Below, piece by piece: positions 1-7,242 of a stretch of DNA of 15,630 bases; position 1 is the first letter of the stretch; each line of letters starts with the position of its first letter. The stretch is from Coriobacteriales bacterium (lineage in GTDB: Bacteria > Actinomycetota > Coriobacteriia > Coriobacteriales > UBA8131). The stretch covers positions 1-15,630 of the forward strand of contig JAISUQ010000151.1 of NCBI GenBank assembly GCA_031272005.1, in the 5' to 3' direction. The notes under the pieces were generated by a model. The model had not been told where the DNA came from. It saw only the letters and a program-made list of their open reading frames with translations, and did no database searches. Made by a program: the position numbers and the translations under genes.

Positions 1-2
1 GT

Positions 3-2924
3 GGATTGAGTATAACGCTGGAAGCCAGTGACAATTCATCGAGCTATTATGGCCTGTTTGGCTACATCAGCAGCGCGACTGTTAAAGACTTGAGCGTTGC
101 AGGAGACATCTCTATCCAAGATTCTTTTGATGACTTCGACTCCAGCCATTTTACCCAGTTCTTACCATATGTTGGTGGCATTGTGGGATCAGCCACTGGC
201 AGCTCGACAATCAGTGGTTGCAAGAATTTCGTCAATGTCGCAGGCATCTGTTATACAGGCGGTGTCGTTGGATACGCGAGTGAAAGTTCTATTGTTAGCT
301 GCTCCAACTACGGCAACATTCAGATTGAAAGAGTGTATAACGGCAGCTATATTGGCGGTATAGTTGGCGCATTGTCGGGGGGATGGTCTGTGGCGGATAT
401 CGCCAATTGCGCCAACTATGGATCCATTACCACCAGTGGGTCTGCCACATTGGTTTCAGGCGACAGTAAAAGCAACAGTCCTGATTACTATTGCGATTGG
501 GCGTATGGTTCTGCTGGGGGCGTTGCGGGTGTAGTTAATGGCTCTTATGTCGGTCAGACAGTAGTTGTATCTGGATGTCTGAACAAAGGCGATGTCAGTG
601 GTTGGAGCCTGTATAGCGGCGGTATTTGTGGTACCGCTCTCGCGAGCTCCAGTGGAGCATTGCGTTTTGAGGACTGCTATTCCGTCGGCTCGGCGAGTAT
701 TACAGTAGACAATGCGAATCATACGACCAACTACTCTTCGGTTTCGGGCATTGTGGGAATGTGTCGGCAGTCTGGTTCGATAGTTTTGGAGAATTGCTAC
801 AACGCCGGAACGCTGAGTAATGCTGCAACCGATTCCTATGGGTCAGTTTACCCACTATTCGCCAATAACTCTGGCTCACCGTCAATTGTTACTGTCACCA
901 ACTGCTATGCCGCTGGTGAGGCCGTGAGCGCTGAGGCTTTGGGCGAGGCTTGGCAGCCGGATGTCAATGGCATCAACGGCGGGTTGCCGCTGCTGGCCTG
1001 GGAGTCCAATGAGGCTGGTAGCGAACAGTATGCGGTGAGCTTCTCCGTGACGCCGGAAGGGGCGGAGATTACGGTGTTCACGGATGCCGCCCGCACCCAG
1101 GTGGTTGCGGCCGAGGACGGTGTGTACCAGTTGACCAGCGGCGTGTATTACTACACAGCGACAGCCCCGCACCACCTCAGCGTCTACGGCAGCTTCAGCG
1201 TGTCCTCTGCGCCACGAACGGTGACGGTGGAGTTGGTGGCGGCTGCCGAGGTTGTGTTCTCTGTAGCCACGCCGAATGCCGCTTTGGAGGTGCTGTTCGG
1301 CGCGAATGTCGTAGAGCCCACCAGTGCTGAGGACGGCGGGTATACCTTCGCCTTACGCGACGGCGCCAGCTACTGCTACACCGTAACTGCGCCCGGCTAC
1401 AACGGCGTGACGCGGGAGTTCGTTGCCGCTGACGGGCTGGAGTTGGCTGTGGGATTGACGCCCTCGGAGTGGGGCACAGGCGAAGGCTCCTTTATTTGGG
1501 GCAGCGGCAATGCTGGTCAGCCATCGGCAATCAGCACCGGTGGCACCTACTGGTTGGGTGCCGGAGCCACAGGTGTGCTGACCATCTCCACCAGCCAGCC
1601 TGTGGCGCTGGTGGGTACCGGCGTGGCTCTCTCCGATGTCTTCCATGACCTCTATATCGACTACACGGTGGCCGGGGCGGATTTGACGCTCCGAGATCTC
1701 AGCATCTCCAATACGGCTGGTGGCTCCGATCCGCTGATGACCAATATGATTGATTTCATGGGTGCTGGCAACCAGCTGCGTTTTGCCGGCACTTCGGTGC
1801 TGGACCAGGACACCAACGCCACTGGCTATGCCATGGTGCACGTCAACTCCTCCACATCGCTGGTGGTGGGCGGCGTGAGCGACACCGACACGCTGTATTT
1901 CTACAAGCGTGAGCAGGGTGCCGGCATCGGTGGCAACGGCGGGGCGTCGGGCAGTGAAGGCCAGGCACCGGAGTACAACGGGGCCATCACCATTACCGGC
2001 GGGCGGCTGTTCATGAAAAGCTCCAAGCAGGGTGCGCTTATCGGCAGTGGTGCAGATGCCAAATCCACAGCCTTCACGCCCGGGCCGATTACCATTGAGG
2101 GCGGTGAGCTCAACCTCATCGCCATCTCGCGCTCAGCGGCCATCGGCGGGGCGGCCGGCTCCTCGGGCGGGGCCACTGGCACCCAGGTCTATCTCAACGG
2201 CGGCACCGTGACTATCAACGTCGATTACTCCGGCTCAGCCATCGGCGGCGGCGGCTCGGCGGACGGCAACGATGCCGATGGCGGTGTGCTGCACTACGGC
2301 GGCGGCTCACTGCGCGTCTTCATTGATGAGAACGCCCTGGGCATGTGGGCTGGTGTCACCGAACCGAGCGTCGATGACGTGGCCATCACTGCGGCCAAGG
2401 TGGACGGCATGGGACAGCCGGTTGAGATGCTGGCCTTTGATACCACGGCGTTGGATGAGTCATCCGAATACTTCGAGGTGTCCCTGGATGGTGAGACTGT
2501 GTACTCCGGGGGCCTGCACCGCTACAAGTACGTCAATGAGAATCTTTACAAGGATGTTCAGGTGACAGTGAACTACACCATCGATAACTGGGTGGCTCTG
2601 GATGATAGTAAGCTGTATCTCTATGCTACCCCGGCTGCGCATTCGCTGGTGGTCAATGGGCAGACATTTAAGGTTAATTGGGATACTGAGGCACAGTCCT
2701 TCACCTATTCAGTTGTGAAGCCAGTTGGCTTACCCGGCTCCGGTGACTTGGATGGCGATGGCGCTATCACTGCCGCTGAGGCTGTCATCGTCGCCCAGGC
2801 CGTCATCAGCGGTGGCGCTGGGCTTACCCCGGCCCAGATAGCCGCCGCCGACATCGACGGCGACGGAATACTCACCATGGCCGACGCAGTGAAGCTGGTG
2901 CGGAAGATGATCGGGATGCTGTAG
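3..2924 (+). CDS. Large surface/secreted protein with GLUG-like repeats, beta-helix and C-terminal dockerin (5' end outside window)
   Basis: The frame is open to the left window edge, so the N-terminus and any signal peptide are missing. From about 45 to 930 the protein has repeated GG(I/V)(V/C)G and S.C.N.G motifs spaced 30-50 residues apart, typical of GLUG-type repeats in bacterial surface proteins. From about 1030 to 1460 there are two PEGA-like beta modules (VTPEGAEITVF; YTVTAPGYNGV). From about 1480 to 2340 the sequence is Gly/Ala/Thr-rich with repeated AIGG and ITGG turns, consistent with a right-handed beta-helix. Bases 2742-2921 encode a type I dockerin with two Ca-binding segments, DLDGDGAITAAEA and DIDGDGILTMADA. 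A dockerin normally docks to a cohesin, so the protein probably belongs to an extracellular or cell-surface assembly; no catalytic domain or cohesin is visible. The first ~900 bases are clearly poorer in G+C than the rest, suggesting a mosaic gene. Partner and ligand cannot be named. Confidence 0.85.
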   Translation, partial: GLSITLEASDNSSSYYGLFGYISSATVKDLSVAGDISIQDSFDDFDSSHFTQFLPYVGGIVGSATGSSTISGCKNFVNVAGICYTGGVVGYASESSIVSCSNYGNIQIERVYNGSYIGGIVGALSGGWSVADIANCANYGSITTSGSATLVSGDSKSNSPDYYCDWAYGSAGGVAGVVNGSYVGQTVVVSGCLNKGDVSGWSLYSGGICGTALASSSGALRFEDCYSVGSASITVDNANHTTNYSSVSGIVGMCRQSGSIVLENCYNAGTLSNAATDSYGSVYPLFANNSGSPSIVTVTNCYAAGEAVSAEALGEAWQPDVNGINGGLPLLAWESNEAGSEQYAVSFSVTPEGAEITVFTDAARTQVVAAEDGVYQLTSGVYYYTATAPHHLSVYGSFSVSSAPRTVTVELVAAAEVVFSVATPNAALEVLFGANVVEPTSAEDGGYTFALRDGASYCYTVTAPGYNGVTREFVAADGLELAVGLTPSEWGTGEGSFIWGSGNAGQPSAISTGGTYWLGAGATGVLTISTSQPVALVGTGVALSDVFHDLYIDYTVAGADLTLRDLSISNTAGGSDPLMTNMIDFMGAGNQLRFAGTSVLDQDTNATGYAMVHVNSSTSLVVGGVSDTDTLYFYKREQGAGIGGNGGASGSEGQAPEYNGAITITGGRLFMKSSKQGALIGSGADAKSTAFTPGPITIEGGELNLIAISRSAAIGGAAGSSGGATGTQVYLNGGTVTINVDYSGSAIGGGGSADGNDADGGVLHYGGGSLRVFIDENALGMWAGVTEPSVDDVAITAAKVDGMGQPVEMLAFDTTALDESSEYFEVSLDGETVYSGGLHRYKYVNENLYKDVQVTVNYTIDNWVALDDSKLYLYATPAAHSLVVNGQTFKVNWDTEAQSFTYSVVKPVGLPGSGDLDGDGAITAAEAVIVAQAVISGGAGLTPAQIAAADIDGDGILTMADAVKLVRKMIGML

Positions 2925-2949
2925 GGCAGCATCATAAAGCGAGTACAAC

Positions 2950-3009
2950 GAAGCGCCGCCTGCTGCTTACGCTGGCGGCGCTTCTATGTTGCGCCCTGTC
3001 ATGGGCGCA
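2950..3009 (+). terminator. Two consecutive hairpins after the dockerin gene
   Basis: The first hairpin is an 11-bp perfect stem (GAAGCGCCGCC 2950-2960 with GGCGGCGCTTC 2974-2984, loop 13 nt). The second is a 7-bp stem (TGCGCCC 2990-2996 with GGGCGCA 3003-3009, loop 6 nt). They begin 26 bp after the stop codon. No long T-run follows, so this is terminator-like or an mRNA 3'-end stabiliser rather than a classical intrinsic terminator. Confidence 0.5.
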
Positions 3010-3109
3010 TCAGCAACATATTTGTACTTGGCTATGAGGTTTTGCCAGACGACAGTGCCCCGCTGCTGTTCAGCTCTTCAGTTAGCTCATTGAGCATTCT
3101 GCCTAACGG

Positions 3110-3280
3110 TCATTTGTAATAAGGCAGGTCCGTGTTGGTAATCTTTGAATAGAGTTCGCTATCTAATAGTCTGCTTATGCTTTCGTCTAAGGGAATTGAA
3201 TAAATAGCCGATAGCTCGCTGGATAAATAGGCCGTAACCTTAGCCAGATAATCGTCGAAGTGTTCATCATGCAAGGACAT
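3110..3280 (-). CDS. Small hypothetical protein (56 aa), second gene of an AT-rich pair
   Basis: Not recognised. The ATG at 3280 is chosen over an upstream in-frame TTG at 3292 because GGGAG lies 5 nt before it. The product is acidic, has no membrane segment, and reads as a short helical protein (HFDDYLAKVTAYLSSELS). It begins 24 bp after the stop of the gene at 3305-3526 on the same strand, so the two are probably co-transcribed and perhaps translationally linked. Base composition is markedly AT-richer than the flanking housekeeping genes, suggesting acquisition. Two adjacent small genes fit a toxin-antitoxin-like or mobile accessory pair, but no toxin fold or DNA-binding motif can be recognised, so no function is assigned. 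Confidence 0.55.
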   Translation of the reverse strand: MSLHDEHFDDYLAKVTAYLSSELSAIYSIPLDESISRLLDSELYSKITNTDLPYYK

Positions 3281-3304
3281 TTCTACTCCCAATGAAGTGC
3301 AAGA

Positions 3305-3526
3305 TTAAACGAAACTGACACCCAATTCCTCCTTCAGGGTGGCGATGATACTTTCGCTGCCGTAGTAATGGAGGATGCCGTAGTTTTCTATGACTTTTTG
3401 ACTGATATGATGTTCCTTATCAAGGGCAACAAGTTCAGGGTAGCTGAGATTGAACTTCTGGCGCACATCTCTCAACGTCAGAGCAGCTAGATAAGCCTTG
3501 GAGTAACCATCACCTAGAATAGCCAT
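3305..3526 (-). CDS. Small hypothetical protein (73 aa), possibly DUF3791-like
   Basis: First gene of a two-gene minus-strand unit; start ATG at 3526, with only a weak purine-rich stretch upstream. The sequence has an N-terminal helical part (SKAYLAALTLRDVRQKFNLS) and ends with VIENYGILHYYGSESIIATL. That tail loosely resembles the 'nYd.LHt.G.eyi..di' ending of small DUF3791-type proteins, which often sit in pairs of short accessory genes in gut anaerobes. The resemblance is from memory and weak. No signal peptide, membrane segment or metal motif is visible. The low G+C content and position between a surface-protein gene and a permease gene suggest a small acquired cassette. Confidence 0.5.
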   Translation of the reverse strand: MAILGDGYSKAYLAALTLRDVRQKFNLSYPELVALDKEHHISQKVIENYGILHYYGSESIIATLKEELGVSFV

Positions 3527-3589
3527 GTTGGGCTGGTCTTTCTTGTCTCAACAGTCTTCAAGTTACTGGTATACAGTTTAGCACTTCAA

Positions 3590-3650
3590 CCACCTCATAG
3601 CTAAAGCAGGTGGCATATCGCCAACAGTTGGTGTCAGGCAAAGGTGACAC
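3590..3650. repeat. Cluster of three short inverted repeats in the gap before the EamA gene's 3' end
   Basis: The 137-bp gap 3527-3663 contains three small palindromes in a row: CCACCT (3590-3595) with AGGTGG (3608-3613); CCAACAGTTGG (3621-3631); and GTGTCA (3631-3636) with TGACAC (3645-3650). No T-run follows on either strand, so termination is uncertain. The last one resembles REP-like elements of the GTGTCAGGC type. Nothing else is evident in this gap apart from the presumed promoter of the small-gene pair, which could not be fixed. Confidence 0.35.
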
Positions 3651-3663
3651 TTCGGTTGAAGCA

Positions 3664-4569
3664 TCATTTTAGCGGCTTTGTGGTGTTGCGGGGGTGCAGT
3701 GTCTTCAGCTCGTCGTATTGGGAGAGGACTATGCCGGCAAGTACGATGAGGACGCCGAGGGCGATGGCTGGGGTGATGGCTTCCTGGAGGAAGACGGCGG
3801 CCATGATGATGCCGCTGGGCAGTTCGCTGGCGGCCATGATGGTGGTGATGCCGGCGGGCAGGTGGGGTGCCGCCTTCTGAATCAGCAAGATGGGTGCCAG
3901 GATGCCGGCCAGGGCCAGGGGCAGGGCATAGATGGCCAGGCCTCGGGGGAAGGCGTCGCTTACAAACAGCAGAGGCGTGAAGGCAAAGGAGATGAGGAAG
4001 CTGCCCATGGTGGTGAACAGCGTGCGGTTGACGGTGGGCATGGAGGTGGCGACCTTGCCGCTGAGGAAGAGAAACGCGGTGTAGAAGACGGCGGAGAGCA
4101 GGCCGTAGAACAGGCCAATTGCGCTTAAGCCCAGGTCGTGTTGCTCAAAGACGCCGGCGGCCAGGAAGGTGCCGACGAAGATCAGGGCTACGGCTATCCA
4201 CGTGGGGCGGCTGGGCAGCCGTCGCTCGATGATGGCTTGCAGGGCTACGCCCATCCAGACGAACTGGAACAGCAGGGTCACAGCGGTGGCGGCGGGCAGA
4301 TAATCCAGGGCATGATAGTATCCGAAGCTCACACCGCAGGAGACTACGCCCAGGCCCAGCAGCTGAAACAAGGCTTTGGGGGTGATTCTGCTCCGAAAGA
4401 ACAACAGGGCCACCAGCGCCAGCGCCAGCGCCGCGAACAGGTATTGGGCAGCCATCACATCCATGGTCGTAAAGCCGGCAGTATAGGCACCGCGCACCAG
4501 CGGCACCATGACGCCGTAGGCCACACCGGCAATGAAGACCAGAAGCGAGTTTTTCAGCGTTTGCGACAT
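3664..4569 (-). CDS. EamA/DMT-family inner-membrane permease
   Basis: The 301-residue product has about ten hydrophobic segments arranged as two repeats of five, the layout and length of drug/metabolite transporter (EamA) proteins. Examples are the segments around SLLVFIAGVAYGVMVPLV near the start, LGLGVVSCGVSFGYYHALD near residues 72-90, and ALGVLIVLAGIVLSQY near residues 268-283. A short basic tail (PRNTTKPLK) would be cytosolic. Such permeases export amino acids, sugars or other small metabolites; the substrate cannot be read from sequence. The start ATG at 4569 has no ribosome-binding site but lies 6 nt after a -10-like TAAGAT on its strand, suggesting a leaderless transcript. It is divergent from hflX with 22 bp between the two starts. 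Confidence 0.85.
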   Translation of the reverse strand: MSQTLKNSLLVFIAGVAYGVMVPLVRGAYTAGFTTMDVMAAQYLFAALALALVALLFFRSRITPKALFQLLGLGVVSCGVSFGYYHALDYLPAATAVTLLFQFVWMGVALQAIIERRLPSRPTWIAVALIFVGTFLAAGVFEQHDLGLSAIGLFYGLLSAVFYTAFLFLSGKVATSMPTVNRTLFTTMGSFLISFAFTPLLFVSDAFPRGLAIYALPLALAGILAPILLIQKAAPHLPAGITTIMAASELPSGIIMAAVFLQEAITPAIALGVLIVLAGIVLSQYDELKTLHPRNTTKPLK

Positions 4570-4591
4570 GACAGTATCTTACAATAGATGC
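4570..4591. promoter_or_regulatory. Back-to-back leaderless promoters for the EamA gene and hflX
   Basis: The 22 bp between the two start codons hold TAAGAT on the minus strand (4581 to 4576) followed by six bases and ATG at 4569. On the plus strand TACAAT (4580-4585) is followed by six bases and ATG at 4592. The two -10 hexamers overlap by two bases. This is the -10, N6, start-codon arrangement known for leaderless transcripts in Actinomycetota. The -35 regions lie inside the opposing coding sequences and are poor matches, so promoter strength is uncertain. Confidence 0.5.
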
Positions 4592-5878
4592 ATGACTAAA
4601 GAACCGATGTATAACACAGCCAAGCCCCGGGAGCGCGCTTTACTGGTAGGGATAGAGCGTAGCAGTGGCGATTGGCCGTTGGAGCAGTCGCTGGCTGAGT
4701 TGGAGCGTCTGGTGGATACGGCCGGCGCCGACGTGGTGGGCACAGTCGCGCAGCGCCTGAAGACGCCCAACCCCCGCACCTTCATCGGCAAGGGTAAGGT
4801 GGAGGAGGTCGCGGCTGCCGTGCGCGGGCTGCAGGCCGAGCTGGTAGTCTTCGATGACGAGTTGACGCCCACTCAGCAATCCAACCTGGAAAAGGAAATC
4901 CGGGACGTCAAGATCATCGATCGTACGGCGCTGATCCTGGACATCTTTGCCCTGCACGCTGAGAGTCGCGAAGGCCGTCTGCAGGTACGCCTGGCTCAGA
5001 ACCAGTACCTGCTGCCGCGGTTGCGCGGCATGTGGGCCCATCTGGCGGCCGGGCGGATGGGCGGCGGGGTGGGTTCGCGTTTCGGCGAGGGCGAAAGCCA
5101 GCTGGAGGTGGACCGCCGGATGGTGCGCAAGCGCATCTCCAGCATCAAGGCCGAGCTGAAGAAGGTGCAGGAGGAGCGCTCCACCCAGCGTCAGGCCCGG
5201 TTGAACTCCGGGGTCTTCAAGGTGGCACTGGCCGGCTATACCAACGCCGGCAAGTCCTCACTGCTCAATCGCCTGACCGATGCCGAGGTGCTGGCCTACG
5301 ACCAGCTGTTTGCCACCCTGGACTCCACTACCCGGCGCCTGGTGCTGCCCGAAGGTCGCGAGCTGACGCTGACCGACACCGTGGGTTTCATCCAGAAGCT
5401 GCCGACCACGCTGGTGGAGGCCTTCAAGTCCACGCTGGATGAGATTGTCGCAGCCGAGCTCATTTTGCATGTTGTGGATGCCTCTTCGGAGCAGCGTGAG
5501 GCTCAGATGCAGGCGGTGCGTGATGTCCTGGAGCAGATTGGGGCGCATGGCATCCCACAGCTGCTGGTGTTCAACAAGATTGATTTATTGGAGGTCGAAG
5601 ACCGCGAGGTCCTGGCCGCCCATTATCCGGAGGGCCTGCTGGTCTCGGCGCAGACCGGCAGCGGCATGGAGGGGTTGCTGGCCCGCGTTGAGCAGGCCGC
5701 CAGCCTGACCAGCCAGCTGCTGGAGGTGCTGATTCCCTACAGCGAAGGTGCCCTGGTGCAGTTGGCCCATGAGCGCTGTTCGATAACCAGCGAGGAATAC
5801 ACCGAGCAGGGCACCAGGCTGCATCTGCTGGTCCCAGCTGCGCTGGTCAGCCGCTTCGAACGCTACGTTGCGGATTAA
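4592..5878 (+). CDS. hflX: GTPase HflX (ribosome-associated)
   Basis: HflX is a cytosolic GTPase that binds the 50S subunit and splits or rescues stalled ribosomes under stress. The product is 428 residues from the ATG at 4592, usual for the family. The N-terminal HflX domain carries TFIGKGKVEEV near residue 63 and the signature GRMGGGVGSRFGEGESQLE before the G domain. G1 is GYTNAGKS (residues 215-222), G3 DTVGF (262-266) and G4 NKID (328-331). The frame stays open upstream to 4532, but that extension lies inside the divergent EamA gene. Neither ATG 4592 nor ATG 4607 has a ribosome-binding site, and TACAAT six bases before 4592 favours a leaderless start there. It ends tail to tail with mscL, the two stop codons overlapping within TTAA. 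Confidence 0.95.
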   Translation: MTKEPMYNTAKPRERALLVGIERSSGDWPLEQSLAELERLVDTAGADVVGTVAQRLKTPNPRTFIGKGKVEEVAAAVRGLQAELVVFDDELTPTQQSNLEKEIRDVKIIDRTALILDIFALHAESREGRLQVRLAQNQYLLPRLRGMWAHLAAGRMGGGVGSRFGEGESQLEVDRRMVRKRISSIKAELKKVQEERSTQRQARLNSGVFKVALAGYTNAGKSSLLNRLTDAEVLAYDQLFATLDSTTRRLVLPEGRELTLTDTVGFIQKLPTTLVEAFKSTLDEIVAAELILHVVDASSEQREAQMQAVRDVLEQIGAHGIPQLLVFNKIDLLEVEDREVLAAHYPEGLLVSAQTGSGMEGLLARVEQAASLTSQLLEVLIPYSEGALVQLAHERCSITSEEYTEQGTRLHLLVPAALVSRFERYVAD

Positions 5879-6330
5879 CGCAGGTTCTCGGGAACCTTAT
5901 CCTCGTCCAGAATGGTGGTGCAGTTGGGGCAGCGGACTGCGGCTTTGGGGATGTCGGAGGTGCAGTAGGGGCAGGCCTGGGTGTCGGGTGGGGCCTCTTC
6001 TTTTTTGCGCGAGATTTTGTTGATGACCTTGATCAGCAGAAAGATTACCAGCGAAATCAGGATGAAGTGAATCACCGCTGAAATCAGGTTGCCGTAGGTG
6101 AAGCTGGCGCTGCCTACCGTAAGTGCCAGCGAGGTGAAGTCGATGCCGCCGATGATGATGCCCAGCAAGGGGTTGACCAGATCGTTGACTATCGAGTTGA
6201 TGATGGCGTTGAAGGCCGTGCCCATGACCACGGCAACTGCCAGATCCACGACATTGCCCCGGGCGATGAACTCCCTGAATTCCTTGATCAGGCCGCTGGA
6301 TTTATCGACTGCTTCCTTGAGTTGGCTCAT
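5875..6330 (-). CDS. mscL: Large-conductance mechanosensitive channel MscL with added C-terminal zinc ribbon
   Basis: MscL forms a homopentameric tension-gated pore in the inner membrane that releases solutes on hypo-osmotic shock. The ATG at 6330 is preceded by GGGGAGAGG and gives 151 residues. The N-terminal amphipathic stretch (KEFREFIARGNVVDLAVAVV) leads into TM1 (about 27-55), a short periplasmic loop, and TM2 (about 81-105). A basic RKK segment and a linker follow, then CPYC (120-123) and CPNC (134-137), a four-cysteine zinc-ribbon-like tail. Typical MscL proteins end in a simple cytosolic helix, so the ribbon is an added module at the cytosolic end. The gene starts 43 bp after the lexA stop on the same strand, so it may be read through from the lexA promoter. 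Its stop overlaps the hflX stop. Confidence 0.93.
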   Translation of the reverse strand: MSQLKEAVDKSSGLIKEFREFIARGNVVDLAVAVVMGTAFNAIINSIVNDLVNPLLGIIIGGIDFTSLALTVGSASFTYGNLISAVIHFILISLVIFLLIKVINKISRKKEEAPPDTQACPYCTSDIPKAAVRCPNCTTILDEDKVPENLR

Positions 6331-6373
6331 ACAGACCTCTCCCCCCAATTATTTTGGGACTATTGTGGTCTGG

Positions 6374-7018
6374 CTACAACGTCCGCAATAATGCTATCAC
6401 TTTACCGAGGATTGTGACATCGCGGACATATATCGGGTCCATACTCTGATTCTCCGGTTGCAGACGGATGCGGTCCGTCTCCTTATAGAAGGTCTTGACG
6501 GTGGCCTCGTCGTCAATCAGGGCGACGACTATCTCGCCGTTGTTGGCAGTGGGCTGCTCTTTGACCACCACATAATCGCCATCCAGGATGCCGGCTTCGA
6601 CCATCGACTCGCCCCTGACGGTGAGCAGGAAAGACGAGCTGTCACCGACAATCTGGGTGGGCAGGTTGAGGGTGTCTTCGATGTTTTGCTCGGCGAGGAT
6701 TGGCTGGCCGGCGGCAACGGTGCCCAGCAACGGCAGGGATACGATGTTGGTTGGCAGGGCTGCTGGAGCCGGCCGGGGTTTTCTGGCTGGCTTTTTGGTT
6801 TCAATCAGGACGATGGCCCGCGCTGACTCCGGGTCGCGGCGGATGTAGCCCTTGGTCTCCAGATTATGCAGCTGGGCGTGCACTGTGGAGGATGATGACA
6901 GCCCTACGGCATCACCAATCTGGCGCACGCTGGGCGGATAGTGGTGCTTCTCGATGAACTCCGCCAGAAAATCGAGAATCTTCTTCTGACGGTCTGTCAG
7001 TGGTTGTCTGGCTTCCAT
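6374..7018 (-). CDS. lexA: SOS-response transcriptional repressor LexA
   Basis: LexA represses DNA-damage genes and cleaves itself when stimulated by RecA filaments. From the ATG at 7018 it has 214 residues. The N-terminal winged helix includes LTDRQKKILDFLAEFIEKH, VRQIGDAVGLSSSSTVHAQL and a GYIRRDPESARAI wing. After a Pro/Arg/Lys-rich linker (about 75-90) comes the S24-type domain with the Ala103-Gly104 cleavage site in GTVAAGQP, catalytic Ser138 in GESMVEAGI and catalytic Lys175 in EATVKTFY. The frame is open for 20 more codons upstream, but the chosen start has GGAG 5 nt before it and lies downstream of a strong promoter whose -10 falls inside that extension. The promoter spacer contains a perfect GAAC-N4-GTTC box, so it should repress itself. 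It is divergent from an SOS-box-controlled small gene; mscL lies downstream. Confidence 0.97.
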   Translation of the reverse strand: MEARQPLTDRQKKILDFLAEFIEKHHYPPSVRQIGDAVGLSSSSTVHAQLHNLETKGYIRRDPESARAIVLIETKKPARKPRPAPAALPTNIVSLPLLGTVAAGQPILAEQNIEDTLNLPTQIVGDSSSFLLTVRGESMVEAGILDGDYVVVKEQPTANNGEIVVALIDDEATVKTFYKETDRIRLQPENQSMDPIYVRDVTILGKVIALLRTL

Positions 7019-7045
7019 GGTGACTCCATTCTCCGGGTTTTGGCC

Positions 7046-7074
7046 ATTATAGAACAAGTGTTCCAAAAAAGCAA
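7046..7074 (-). promoter_or_regulatory. lexA promoter with embedded SOS box
   Basis: On the minus strand, TTGCTT (7074 to 7069), a 17-bp spacer and TATAAT (7051 to 7046) form a near-consensus sigma70-type promoter. The spacer contains GAACACTTGTTC (7063 to 7052), a perfect GAAC-N4-GTTC LexA box of the Gram-positive/actinobacterial type, directly abutting the -10. Transcription should start near 7039, leaving a leader with GGAG before the ATG at 7018. This is a classic autoregulatory SOS arrangement. Confidence 0.9.
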
Positions 7075-7104
7075 ACATCTGTTCGTGACGCTATTCGTGA
7101 CGCC

Positions 7105-7172
7105 AGGGGAAACGCTGATTATTTTCAGATGCGGAAGTCTTCGTAGGGGCGCGATGCGGCGCGTTCCTGCAG
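7105..7172 (+). repeat. Degenerate partial copy of the repeat element found at 14876-15024
   Basis: It starts with CAGGGGAAACGCTGATTATT (7105-7124), close to the left terminal repeat at 14875 (CAGGGAAATGCTGATTTATT). It then has a CGTAGGGGCGCGATGCGGCG segment matching the GTAGGGGCGC core of that element. GGGGCGCG and CGCGTTCC can still pair with G-U wobbles. The right end is not recognisable, so this is a decayed remnant. It fills much of the 7079-7242 gap between the lexA and small-gene promoters. Confidence 0.6.
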
Positions 7173-7242
7173 TGCGGTTGGCGGGATTGCTTGCTCAGGA
7201 TCCAGGGAATGTGGCGAAAAACGGACGCGGCAAAATTTAGGC

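Noticed and set aside
4532..4591. Upstream extension of the hflX frame
   Set aside because: It lies inside the divergent EamA gene and is not HflX-like, while a -10 element sits just before ATG 4592.
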